Below, in pieces: positions 10,839 through 18,863 of a stretch of DNA of 64,000 nt. The notes beneath the pieces are model-generated. The model was not told the DNA's origin. It saw nothing but the letters and a program-made list of their open reading frames with translations, and ran no database searches. The position numbers and the translations under genes were made by a program. How positions within the stretch are numbered: the stretch's first letter is position 1; every line of letters begins with the position of its first letter. Origin of the DNA: Hyphomicrobiales bacterium (GTDB taxonomy: Bacteria; Pseudomonadota; Alphaproteobacteria; Rhizobiales; Rhizobiaceae); contig UCLB01000023.1 in assembly GCA_900473205.1 (NCBI GenBank), positions 81,239 to 145,238 of the forward strand, read 5' to 3'.

Positions 10839-11795
10839 ATGACCGACGTTCCAGACCATATGAACCCGAAGCGTTCCTTTCAGGCGCTGATCCTGACGCT
10901 GCACAATTACTGGGCGGACAAGGGCTGTGCGGTGTTGCAGCCTTATGACATGGAAGTCGGCGCCGGTACGTTTCACCCGGCAACGACGCTGCGCGCGCTG
11001 GGGCCGAAGCCGTGGAAGGCTGCCTATGTACAGCCGTCGCGCCGTCCGTCCGATGGACGCTACGGCGAAAACCCGAACCGGTTGCAGCATTATTATCAGT
11101 ATCAGGTCATTCTGAAGCCGAACCCTTCCAATCTGCAGGAGCTTTACCTTGGCTCGCTGAAGGCCATCGGCCTCGACCCGTTGCTGCACGATGTGCGCTT
11201 CGTGGAAGACGACTGGGAAAGCCCGACGCTAGGTGCGTGGGGCCTCGGTTGGGAATGCTGGTGCGACGGCATGGAAGTCTCGCAGTTCACCTATTTCCAG
11301 CAGGTCTGCGGCATCGAATGTTCGCCGGTTGCCGGTGAGTTGACCTATGGTCTTGAGCGGCTGGCCATGTATGTGCAGGGCGTGGACAATGTTTACGACC
11401 TGAACTTCAATGGCCGCGAAGGCGATGAAAAGATTTCTTATGGCGACGTTTTCCTGCAGGCCGAGCAGGAATATTCCCGCCATAACTTCGAATATGCCGA
11501 CACCGCCATGCTGCATCGCCACTTCATCGACGCCGAGAAAGAGTGCAAGGCGCTGCTGGATGCCGGTGCGCCCGGCGATAACGCCAACCAGATGCTGCAC
11601 AAATGCGTGTTTCCGGCCTACGACCAGTGCATCAAGGCATCCCACGTCTTCAACCTGCTGGATGCGCGCGGCGTGATTTCCGTGACCGAGCGCCAGAGCT
11701 ATATCCTGCGTGTTCGCACGTTGTCCAAAGCCTGCGGCGAGGCCTTCCTGATGACGGATGCGGGTGGCGCGAACTGGAATAAGGACGCGGCCTGA
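10839..11795 (+). CDS. glyQ: Glycyl-tRNA synthetase alpha subunit
   Basis: GlyQ is the catalytic class II chain that activates glycine and charges tRNA-Gly with GlyS. It is almost entirely conserved: [59 protein letters not shown], and the [14 protein letters not shown] and [18 protein letters not shown] motifs. ATG 10839 gives [14 protein letters not shown] and 318 residues. ATG 10821 (324 residues) and ATG 10860 are in frame, and none has a clear Shine-Dalgarno, so the start is uncertain by a few codons. It heads a plus-strand group with lemA, aroA and the DUF2207 gene. Confidence 0.95.
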   Translation: MTDVPDHMNPKRSFQALILTLHNYWADKGCAVLQPYDMEVGAGTFHPATTLRALGPKPWKAAYVQPSRRPSDGRYGENPNRLQHYYQYQVILKPNPSNLQELYLGSLKAIGLDPLLHDVRFVEDDWESPTLGAWGLGWECWCDGMEVSQFTYFQQVCGIECSPVAGELTYGLERLAMYVQGVDNVYDLNFNGREGDEKISYGDVFLQAEQEYSRHNFEYADTAMLHRHFIDAEKECKALLDAGAPGDNANQMLHKCVFPAYDQCIKASHVFNLLDARGVISVTERQSYILRVRTLSKACGEAFLMTDAGGANWNKDAA

Positions 11796-11825
11796 CGCGT
11801 TGTTTTGACAGGCGATGACAGGACG

Positions 11826-11849
11826 GGCCGGAACGACTATCGTCCGGCC
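11826..11849 (+). other. Stem-loop after glyQ
   Basis: GGCCGG-a-ACGA, a CTA loop, then TCGT-CCGGCC. It follows the glyQ stop by 30 nt and lies 33 nt before lemA. There is no T-run, so it may attenuate rather than terminate, or protect mRNA ends. Confidence 0.5.
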
Positions 11850-11881
11850 TGACCATAAGGTTTCATGAGGGGGACTGGGAC

Positions 11882-12433
11882 ATGTATATCGCACTGGCCA
11901 TTATCGCAGCTATCGCCGTCTATGTCGTCTTCATCTATAACGGCCTCGTCACCGCGCGGCAGATGAAGGAAGAGGCGTGGTCTGGCATTGACGTGCAGTT
12001 GAAGCGCCGCGCCGATCTCATTCCCAACCTGATCGAAACCGTCAAAGGTTATGCGGCGCACGAAAAAAGCACCTTTGAAGAGGTGGTGGCGATGCGCAAC
12101 CGCGCGCAGGCCGTGCCTGCGGGTGATGTCGAAGGGCGTGCGCAGGCGGAAGGCTTGCTTTCTCAAGCGCTGGGCAAACTGTTTGCGCTGGCGGAAGCCT
12201 ATCCCGATCTCAAGGCCAATCAGGGCTTTCTGGAATTGCAGGCATCACTGGAGACGCTTGAGGGTGAAATCCAGATGTCGCGGCGCTATTACAATGGTTC
12301 GGCACGCGACCTGAATGTGAAGGTTGAGAGCTTCCCTTCCAACCTCGTTGCCCGCAATTTCGGCTTTACCAAAGCGCCGTTTTTCGAGATCACCAACGAG
12401 GCGGACCGCGCCGTTCCTTCCGTGAAATTCTGA
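11882..12433 (+). CDS. LemA family membrane protein
   Basis: A 183-residue LemA protein. An N-terminal membrane helix (about 2-22) is followed by the family motif WSGIDVQLKRRADLIPNLIETVKGYAAHE, then coiled-coil helices and the conserved SRRYYNGSARDLN and FPSNLVARNFGF. LemA proteins are anchored by the N-terminus with a helical domain on the other side, and their function is unsettled. A good ribosome site (GAGGGGGAC) precedes ATG 11882. LemA genes often neighbour DUF2207-type genes; here an EPSP synthase gene lies between them. Confidence 0.92.
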   Translation: MYIALAIIAAIAVYVVFIYNGLVTARQMKEEAWSGIDVQLKRRADLIPNLIETVKGYAAHEKSTFEEVVAMRNRAQAVPAGDVEGRAQAEGLLSQALGKLFALAEAYPDLKANQGFLELQASLETLEGEIQMSRRYYNGSARDLNVKVESFPSNLVARNFGFTKAPFFEITNEADRAVPSVKF

Positions 12434-12475
12434 GCCAAAGAACCGGCCCCGGCTGGTTGAGAAAACGATAAAGCC

Positions 12476-13738
12476 ATGATCGAACTGACCATTACGCCGC
12501 CCAACCATCCGCTTTCCGGCAAGGTGGAGCCGCCCGGTTCCAAATCCATCACCAACCGCGTGTTGCTGCTGGCGGGTCTTGCCAAGGGCAAAAGCCTTTT
12601 GACCGGCGCGCTGAAAAGCGATGATACGCTGTATATGGCAGAAGCGCTGCGGGTCATGGGCGTTACGGTGACCGAACCGGATGCGACGAGCTTCGTGGTG
12701 GAGAGCACGGGCGTGCTGACGGCACCAGCCAAGCCGCTTTTTCTCGGCAATGCAGGCACGGCGACACGGTTTCTGACGGCAGCGGTGGCCTCCGTGGATG
12801 GCACGGTTGTTGTCGATGGCGACGAGCATATGCGCAAGCGGCCGATCCAGCCACTGGTGGAGGCGCTGAACGCGCTGGGCATCGAAGCGGAAGCGGCAAC
12901 GGGCTGCCCGCCAGTGACGGTGAAGGGCAACGGACAGGGTTTTACCAAGGACAGCGTCACCATCGACGCCAATCTTTCCAGCCAGTATGTGTCGGCGCTT
13001 CTGATGGCCGCACCTTGCGGAACGAAGCCGCTGGACATCATTCTCGCCGGTGAAGACATTGGTGCCAAGGGCTATATCGACCTCACTGTGTCTGCCATGG
13101 AAGCATTCGGAGCAAAGGTAGAGCGGGTGAGCAACGCCATCTGGCGCGTGCACCCAACTGGATATAAGGCCAGCGATTTCCACATCGAGCCGGATGCCTC
13201 CGCCGCCACCTATCTGTGGGGTGCGGAACTGCTGACCGGCGGCAAGATCGATATCGGCACGCCTGCGGATGCGTTTACGCAGCCGGATGCCAAGGCCTAT
13301 GCCGTGATGGCGCAGTTCCCTCATCTGCCTGCGGAAATCGACGGCAGCCAGATGCAGGACGCCATTCCAACGATTGCCGTGCTGGCGGCTTACAACACCA
13401 CGCCGGTGCGCTTCGTTGGCATTGCCAATCTGCGCGTCAAGGAATGCGACCGTATTCGTGCGCTGTCGCTCGGACTCAACGGCATCCGCGAAGGACTGGC
13501 GGAAGAGGACGGCGACGACCTGATCGTACATGCCGATCCGGCCCTTGCCGAGCAGACGGTCTCTGCCTCCATCGATACGTTCCACGACCACCGCATTGCC
13601 ATGAGCTTTGCGCTGGCGGGCCTGAAGACCGGTGGCATTGCCATTCAGAACCCGGCTTGCGTGGGCAAGACCTACCCCGGTTACTGGAAGGCGCTCGGTT
13701 CGCTGGGTGTCAGCTACAGCGAAACCGGACAGGACTGA
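12476..13738 (+). CDS. aroA: 3-phosphoshikimate 1-carboxyvinyltransferase (EPSP synthase), class I-like
   Basis: EPSP synthase joins shikimate-3-phosphate and phosphoenolpyruvate in the shikimate pathway. All catalytic groups known from the E. coli enzyme are present: PGSKSITNR (Lys, Ser, Arg), GNAGTATRFLT, KRPIQPL (Arg), LSSQYVSALL (Ser-Ser-Gln), MQDAIPT (Asp), VKECDR (Glu, Arg), HDHRIAM and GKTYPGY (Lys). The pattern is E. coli/plant-like, not the CP4-like class II usual for rhizobial aroA, and Phe replaces the Pro that follows GTAMR in E. coli. Length 420 is normal. It sits 42 nt after lemA and 20 nt before DUF2207. It may be a second copy. Confidence 0.88.
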   Translation: MIELTITPPNHPLSGKVEPPGSKSITNRVLLLAGLAKGKSLLTGALKSDDTLYMAEALRVMGVTVTEPDATSFVVESTGVLTAPAKPLFLGNAGTATRFLTAAVASVDGTVVVDGDEHMRKRPIQPLVEALNALGIEAEAATGCPPVTVKGNGQGFTKDSVTIDANLSSQYVSALLMAAPCGTKPLDIILAGEDIGAKGYIDLTVSAMEAFGAKVERVSNAIWRVHPTGYKASDFHIEPDASAATYLWGAELLTGGKIDIGTPADAFTQPDAKAYAVMAQFPHLPAEIDGSQMQDAIPTIAVLAAYNTTPVRFVGIANLRVKECDRIRALSLGLNGIREGLAEEDGDDLIVHADPALAEQTVSASIDTFHDHRIAMSFALAGLKTGGIAIQNPACVGKTYPGYWKALGSLGVSYSETGQD

Positions 13739-13758
13739 AACGTCAGAAAGGGCCGCCT

Positions 13759-15687
13759 GTGAAGACCATTGCTGCAAGATGTCTCGCACTTTTCGTCTTC
13801 ATGCTTGCGGCCCTTCCGGCTGCGGCTGAGGAGTTCATCAGCTCCTATCATTCAGTCGTGGACGTTGCCAGAAGCGGTGAACTGACGGTCACCGAGACCA
13901 TCACCGCGCGGGCCGAAGGCAACCAGATCAAGCGCGGTATTTTTCGCGACTTTCCGCTCTATGCGCTGGACAAGAACGGCAACCGCACCAAGGTCGGCTT
14001 CAAGGTTCTGTCGGTGGAGCGAGATGGATCGCCGGAGGACTGGCGTACAGAAAACATCGATGGCGGCATTCGCATCTATACCGGCAATGCCGACCGGTTC
14101 CTGCCCACCGGCGATCACGTCTTCCAGATCACCTACACCACCGACCGGCAAATCCGCTTTTTCGACACCTATGATGAGCTGACCTGGAACGTGACCGGCA
14201 ATGGCTGGCAGTTCCCGATGCGCGATATCTCGGCCACCATTTCCCTACCGCAAGGCGTTACGCCGACGGATACCGCCGTCTTCACCGGACCTCTCGGTGC
14301 GAAGGGCAAAGACGCGCGCATGATGACGGAGGGCAACGAAGTCTTCTTCGCCTCGACGCGCCCTTTCTATAAGGGCGAAGGCATAACGGTTGCGGTGAAA
14401 CTGCCGAAGGGTACCATCGACCCGCCGACAGCGGCGCAGGAGCGAAGCTGGTGGTTTCGCGACAATCTGGGCCTGCTGATTTCCGGCATCGGTCTGCTGC
14501 TGGTCTTTGCTTATTACTACAAGGCCTGGGCGGCGGTTGGGCGCGATCCGGCAGCAGGTGTCATCGTGCCGCGCTGGGACCCGCCGGAGGGCGTTTCGCC
14601 AGCGCTGGTCAACTATATCGACAACAGAGGTTTTTCCGGCGCAGGCTGGACGGCCATTTCCGCCACGGCTCTGGATCTGGCCGTCAATGGTTATCTGGTG
14701 CTGGAGGACTTGAAAAATTCCATCGTCATCCGCCGCACGGATAGAAAGATTGAGGACAGCCTGCCCGTGGGTCAGCGGATGCTGCTCTCCTCCATCGGCG
14801 CTCCGGGCGACAGCCTGACCATCGACAACGCGAATGGTGTCAAGGTTCAGAAGGCGGGCGATGCTTTTCGCGCAGCCATCGAAAAAGAACATCGCGGCAA
14901 ATATTATCGCAGCAATTTCGGCTATATCGTTGGCGGTCTGATGATGAGCATCACCATCATCATGGCGACGCTGATTACCGGCAATTTCGATGAGAACGAG
15001 ATTGGCGGCATCATTACACTGGTGATAACGGCTGTCTTTTTTGCCATCGGCGCAACGACCTTTGGCAAGATGCGCAGGAGCGGCAAATCCCTGCTGTCGC
15101 GCATCGGCAGTATTTTCTTCATGGCGGTTGCGGGGTTTGTAGGATTCAGCGTGATTGCTGGATTAATGGCGACGCTGTTTCTCGACCATGCCCACGATAG
15201 CGGCTCGCTTGCCGTTGCCTCTATCGGACTGATCGTTCTCATCAACGTGCTATTCCTGTTCCTCATGGGCGCTCCCACACCGCTGGGCCGCAAGCTGATG
15301 GATGGCATTGAGGGGCTGCGCCTCTACCTGACCGTGGCCGAAAAAGACCGGATGAACATGCAGGGCGCACCTGACATGTCGACACAGCATTTCGAAACGC
15401 TGTTGCCCTATGCCGTGGCGCTTGGCGTCGAGAAGCCCTGGAGCGCAACATTCGAGACGTGGCTGGCGAGTGCTACGGCAGGCGCTGCTGCTGCGGCCTA
15501 TGCGCCGGGTTGGTATATGGGAGATTACCACAATTTCGGAGGCCGCATCGGCGGCTTCTCTTCCTCCATGGCATCGACCATCGCCTCAACGATTCCGGCA
15601 CCGGTCAGCTCGTCTTCATCGAGCTTTTCCGGTGGCGGCGGTTTTTCGGGGTCTGGCGGTGGTGGTGGCGGAGGGGGCGGCTGGTAA
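13759..15687 (+). CDS. DUF2207 domain-containing membrane protein
   Basis: A 642-residue envelope protein with a signal peptide (VKTIAARCLALFVFMLAALPAAA). An extracytoplasmic DUF2207 domain follows (ERDGSPEDWRTENIDGGIRI; LTWNVTGNGWQFPMRD), with membrane helices near 235-255, 390-412, 416-440, 455-480 and 490-510. It ends in a tail of about 14 glycines with serine and a final Trp, as in many DUF2207 proteins. The start is GTG 13759, with GAAAGGG upstream; the frame is open far into aroA, which is a shadow. LemA/DUF2207 proximity suggests they act together at the membrane; function is not known. Confidence 0.88.
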   Translation: MKTIAARCLALFVFMLAALPAAAEEFISSYHSVVDVARSGELTVTETITARAEGNQIKRGIFRDFPLYALDKNGNRTKVGFKVLSVERDGSPEDWRTENIDGGIRIYTGNADRFLPTGDHVFQITYTTDRQIRFFDTYDELTWNVTGNGWQFPMRDISATISLPQGVTPTDTAVFTGPLGAKGKDARMMTEGNEVFFASTRPFYKGEGITVAVKLPKGTIDPPTAAQERSWWFRDNLGLLISGIGLLLVFAYYYKAWAAVGRDPAAGVIVPRWDPPEGVSPALVNYIDNRGFSGAGWTAISATALDLAVNGYLVLEDLKNSIVIRRTDRKIEDSLPVGQRMLLSSIGAPGDSLTIDNANGVKVQKAGDAFRAAIEKEHRGKYYRSNFGYIVGGLMMSITIIMATLITGNFDENEIGGIITLVITAVFFAIGATTFGKMRRSGKSLLSRIGSIFFMAVAGFVGFSVIAGLMATLFLDHAHDSGSLAVASIGLIVLINVLFLFLMGAPTPLGRKLMDGIEGLRLYLTVAEKDRMNMQGAPDMSTQHFETLLPYAVALGVEKPWSATFETWLASATAGAAAAAYAPGWYMGDYHNFGGRIGGFSSSMASTIASTIPAPVSSSSSSFSGGGGFSGSGGGGGGGGGW

Positions 15688-15707
15688 AACAGCCGCTTAA
15701 GGTCTTG

Positions 15708-15902
15708 TCAGACCTCGTCTTCCTTTTTGACGCGATATTCACCCGTCTCAGGGTCTTTTATCAGCGTGCCGGTGGCACCGGTTTCGCGCTCCTTTTCCTG
15801 CCGTTTGGATTTGGCGGACAGTTTTTCGGCATCATTTACGAAACGCTTGTAAAGAATGATCGCCCCGAAAACGAGCAGGGCGATGGTTATCAATTGGGCC
15901 AT
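15708..15902 (-). CDS. Small single-pass membrane protein
   Basis: A 64-residue protein: one N-terminal membrane helix (AQLITIALLVFGAIILYK), a charged lysine/glutamate-rich segment, and a C-terminal GTLIKDPETGEYRVKKEDEV that recalls a short beta element. It starts 15 nt after the SppA-like gene on the same strand, so the two are probably co-transcribed. The family has no known function. It converges on the DUF2207 gene with 20 nt between stops. Confidence 0.75.
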   Translation of the reverse strand: MAQLITIALLVFGAIILYKRFVNDAEKLSAKSKRQEKERETGATGTLIKDPETGEYRVKKEDEV

Positions 15903-15916
15903 CTATCGTTTGTCCA

Positions 15917-16774
15917 TCAAAATCCGTAACGCGCCCACAATGCCTTTTCTTCCGCCACTTCCGCAAGCCCCGAGGCGGCGGATGCGGCAATCGACTGCGC
16001 ATGGAGATCAACACCCGGCAGTTTCTTGCCGAAGAAATTGCGTGCGCCGCTGACAAGCTGAAGTTTGACCTTGTCGCCGTAACGGCGGCGCAGCACATCT
16101 CGCATATCGCCTAGGCCATCGATGAGACCGAGGTCGAGGCCCCGCATGCCGGTCCAGAACAGGCCGGAGAAAATCGCCGGATCGTCCTTTAACTTTGGGC
16201 CGCGACGCAGCTTGACCATATCGATGAAAACATTGTGGATTTCGAGCTGAAGCGATTTCAGATATTCGATATCGCCTTCCTTCTCAGGCTGGAAGGGATC
16301 GAGAATCGCCTTGTTCTGGCCTGCCGTGTAGACGCGCCGCTCTACGCCGATCTTTTTGAGCATCTCGGGAAAACCGAAGCCGCCCGAAACAACGCCGATG
16401 GAGCCGACGATAGAGGTCGGGTCAGCAATGATCTCATCGCCCGCCAGCGCAATCATGTAGCCGCCGGATGCCGCCACATCTTCCACGAAGATCAGAACCT
16501 TCTTGTTTTTTTCCTCGGCCAACTGGCGGATGCGATTATAGATCATCCGCGACTGAACCGGCGAACCGCCGGGGGAATTGAGCGTAATGGCGACGACGGG
16601 CGCTTCCTTCATGCCGAACGCCTTGTCCAGCAACGGCGCATAGGATGCGAGATTAAGTGCCGGACGAAACTGACTACCGCCCGCCATGATCGCCCCGTGC
16701 ATGCGCACCACGGGAATGATCAGCTCCGTCTTGCGAAACCGCTTGGGCACCAGTCGCTTCAAAAATCCAGCCAT
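15917..16774 (-). CDS. S49 family (SppA/SohB-like) serine peptidase
   Basis: A 285-residue ClpP-fold protease of family S49. The candidate Ser-Lys dyad is Ser103 (DVAASGGYM) and Lys155 (AGQNKAILDPF), 52 residues apart as in E. coli SohB; the block ADPTSIVGSIGVVSGGFGF lies between. Such enzymes cut residual signal peptides in or near the membrane. No membrane helix is obvious. I chose ATG 16774 because GAGGA lies 5 nt upstream; ATG 16795 is in frame, and the longer frame to 16948 runs into repeat DNA. A 64-aa membrane protein gene follows. Confidence 0.9.
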   Translation of the reverse strand: MAGFLKRLVPKRFRKTELIIPVVRMHGAIMAGGSQFRPALNLASYAPLLDKAFGMKEAPVVAITLNSPGGSPVQSRMIYNRIRQLAEEKNKKVLIFVEDVAASGGYMIALAGDEIIADPTSIVGSIGVVSGGFGFPEMLKKIGVERRVYTAGQNKAILDPFQPEKEGDIEYLKSLQLEIHNVFIDMVKLRRGPKLKDDPAIFSGLFWTGMRGLDLGLIDGLGDMRDVLRRRYGDKVKLQLVSGARNFFGKKLPGVDLHAQSIAASAASGLAEVAEEKALWARYGF

Positions 16775-16911
16775 GTCGTCCTCATCGTCATTCATTCGTT
16801 CGTGTGAACCGATGTGGGTATGGCCGGGGCAAAGACAATGGTGGGGGTGGTGATAATTTGGTGAGGGGTGGTTGGGTGCGCTCTTGAGCAGCATCATACC
16901 ACTTGCCGCAA

Positions 16912-17080
16912 CCCCTCGTCCTTCGAGGCTCCGGCTTCGCCTCCGCACCTCAGGATGAGGGCTGCTGCGGTGTGCCCGGCTCGGCGAATACCTCTTCTTC
17001 GGCAGGCCCGGAGTGAGGGTTCCGCAACGTTAGCAGCCCTCACCCTGAGGTGCCCCGCAGGGGCCTCGAAGGGCGGGGGC
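16912..17080. repeat. Inverted pair of REP-like modules (family A), left of the GIY-YIG gene
   Basis: A forward module at 16912-16961 (CCTTCGAGGC, a hairpin, then ACCTCAGGATGAGGG) and an inverted one at 17037-17080 (CCCTCACCCTGAGGTG then CCTCGAAG) enclose about 75 bp. They fill most of the 390-bp gap between the peptidase and GIY-YIG genes. The modules match those at 10590-10702 and 17491-17620. Confidence 0.85.
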
Positions 17081-17163
17081 TGCGGGCTATTTTGCTCCAA
17101 AGGGCAGAATACCCGCAGTTTTCAGTATTGAATCAATTGCGCAAGCAAAGCAAAATTCCCGTC

Positions 17164-17472
17164 ATGGAAGTAACCGTTTATATCGTTCGTTGCTGCGATG
17201 GATCATATTACACCGGACTGACGAAGCAGTCCGTCGAAGCCCGCGTTTGGGAACACAACGCTGGTATCTATGATGGCTACACATCCAAACGACGCCCGGT
17301 GGAGTTGGTGTTTACAGAGACATACGACCGCATAGTCGATGCCATCGAACGGGAACGCCAAATCAAGGGCTGGTCACGGCGCAAGAAGGAAGCGTTGATT
17401 GCGATGGCCTATGAGAGGCTGCCGGAGCTTTCGCGCAGGGGACCTGCGGTGGCAACGGAACCAGCATTGTAG
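17164..17472 (+). CDS. GIY-YIG nuclease family protein
   Basis: A 102-residue single-domain protein of the small GIY-YIG (UPF0213/YhbQ-like) group. It shows the two-part motif VYIVRCCDGSYYTG at residues 4-17, the arginine region VEARVWEHN, and the catalytic glutamate helix IERERQIKGWSRRKKEALI. The fold is that of single-strand-cutting nucleases; the substrate of the bacterial short forms is unsettled. ATG 17164 begins the domain; the open frame before it is repeat sequence. It is the only plus-strand gene within a minus-strand group, and REP-like modules lie on both sides (16912-17080 and 17491-17620). Confidence 0.88.
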   Translation: MEVTVYIVRCCDGSYYTGLTKQSVEARVWEHNAGIYDGYTSKRRPVELVFTETYDRIVDAIERERQIKGWSRRKKEALIAMAYERLPELSRRGPAVATEPAL

Positions 17473-17490
17473 AACATTGGCCGCCCCGAT

Positions 17491-17620
17491 GGTTCGAGGC
17501 TCCGCCCTTTGGGCTGCGCGCCTCACCATGAGGGCGGAGAGACGTCGCGGCATCCATCGGTTTCTGACCACCCGCAACCCTCGTCCTTCGAGGCCCCTGC
17601 GGGGCATCTCAGGATGAGGG
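17491..17620. repeat. Two REP-like modules (family A), right of the GIY-YIG gene
   Basis: Direct repeats of the family A module at 17491-17535 (GGTTCGAGGC ... GCCTCACCATGAGGG) and 17578-17620 (CCTTCGAGGC ... ATCTCAGGATGAGGG). The first begins only 18 bp after the GIY-YIG stop codon. Confidence 0.85.
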
Positions 17621-17694
17621 CTGCTACCGTTGAGCCCTAACCCTAGCTCTAGGTCCACAACTGCTGAGGCGATTCTGCAGTGGGGCTACGTAAC

Positions 17695-18510
17695 TCAGGA
17701 TGTGGGTTGCTGCCTCTTGCCCGGCGTATTTGCGTCATTTCTTCCATACCCCACCCGCCCATTGCTCAAATCATCCACCATCGGCAAAAACGCATGACTT
17801 CCATCTTCATGCATCGTCAGTGGCGCGCGAAACGTCAACCTCGCGCGGGAGCCCTTTATGGCGCTGACGAGCATGCGCACCGCGTCTTCGCCTGATCTCG
17901 GGTGGATGAGCGTAATTTCCAGACCGCCGAAGCGGCGGCCGCTGGCGGTGATGATGTCGGCGATGGATTGCGGGCGGGCGATGAGGGAGAGTTGGCCGCC
18001 GGGGATCAGGATCGCGGAAGCGGTTCTCAGCCAATGTTCGAAGAGATCGTCCGTCATGGCGTGGGCAGTGGCTTTCAGCGCATCCGGGGTTTTGCGGTCG
18101 CCCGCGTCATTATAGGGCGGGTTCATGATGACGTGGTGAAAATGGTTGTCCAGCAGCCCCGCCTGCCTGCGGGCATCCGCACGCAGGGTGACATCCGCCT
18201 GTTTGACGTACATGCGGTCCGCAAAAGCTTTGTTGGCGGGAAGTTGCAGGCTGCGCTGCGCGAAATCGGCCATTTCAGGTGAAAACTCGAACAGCGTGAC
18301 CTCAGCCTTTTCCAGGCGCGATGCCACCGCCATGCCTGCGGCACCCGCACCTGCTCCCAAATCGGCGATGCGGCAGGCGGTGTCGTCCACGACCAGAGAT
18401 GCAAGCAGCATGGCATCCATGCCCGCCCGGTGGCCCCTGCCCTTCGGCTGCAATATCTCGAAGCGGCCGCGATGAAACGCATCGACGGTTTCGGAAACGG
18501 TTGAGGCCAT
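17695..18510 (-). CDS. tRNA1(Val) (adenine(37)-N6)-methyltransferase-like protein
   Basis: A 271-residue SAM-dependent methyltransferase. The glycine-rich SAM loop is ADLGAGAGAAGMAVA (50-64) and the amino-methyltransferase motif is NPPY at 130-133. The opening FEILQPKGRGHRAGMDAMLLA is typical of the TrmN6/YfiC group, which methylates A37 of tRNA1(Val); the substrate is inferred from that. It starts 6 nt after DUF2007, so these two form an operon. The C-terminal end lies near the last family A repeat module. Confidence 0.87.
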   Translation of the reverse strand: MASTVSETVDAFHRGRFEILQPKGRGHRAGMDAMLLASLVVDDTACRIADLGAGAGAAGMAVASRLEKAEVTLFEFSPEMADFAQRSLQLPANKAFADRMYVKQADVTLRADARRQAGLLDNHFHHVIMNPPYNDAGDRKTPDALKATAHAMTDDLFEHWLRTASAILIPGGQLSLIARPQSIADIITASGRRFGGLEITLIHPRSGEDAVRMLVSAIKGSRARLTFRAPLTMHEDGSHAFLPMVDDLSNGRVGYGRNDANTPGKRQQPTS

Positions 18511-18516
18511 GGAGGT

Positions 18517-18747
18517 TCAGGCCTTATCTTCGCGCAACTCGTCAGCCAGTCCGGCATCGGCCAGGATGCGGCGGGCCTCGTCGCCGCGTTCCTCCTCCAC
18601 CAGAAAACGGCGTGGCAGCAGCCCCAGCGAGCCCTCAAGAATGCTCATTCCCTGATCGGCAATGAGGCTGTGGATGCCGGCATCCTTCATCAGGCTCTGC
18701 GCAAAGGAGAGCAGAACGGCGTCGTTGGTACGGATCAGTTCACGCAT
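18517..18747 (-). CDS. DUF2007 domain-containing protein
   Basis: A 76-residue protein matching the small DUF2007 family (putative signal-transducing fold): MRELIRTNDAVLLSFAQSLMKDAGI, then LGLLPRRFLVEEERGDEARRILADAGL. The family recalls an ACT-like regulatory fold but no function is proven. It is the first gene of a minus-strand pair with the TrmN6-like methyltransferase and diverges from the polyprenyl synthase gene. Confidence 0.88.
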   Translation of the reverse strand: MRELIRTNDAVLLSFAQSLMKDAGIHSLIADQGMSILEGSLGLLPRRFLVEEERGDEARRILADAGLADELREDKA

Positions 18748-18863
18748 AGGTCAGTTTCCACCCCAAATCCCATCTTTTTGAACGGTGTGAGGCAATTCGC
18801 CCCTTGCCGCTTGCACCGCCGCTTTCTATTGTCGGCCCCAATATCGAACAGGAGTCCGGTCCG

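Noticed and set aside
17263-17472. The GIY-YIG gene as a homing endonuclease in an intron or intein
   Set aside because: It is a free-standing single-domain protein of the short bacterial group, with no split host gene on either side.
10590-17620. Family A palindromes as a CRISPR array
   Set aside because: The units are palindromic, unequally spaced, differ in orientation and have no uniform spacers or cas genes nearby.
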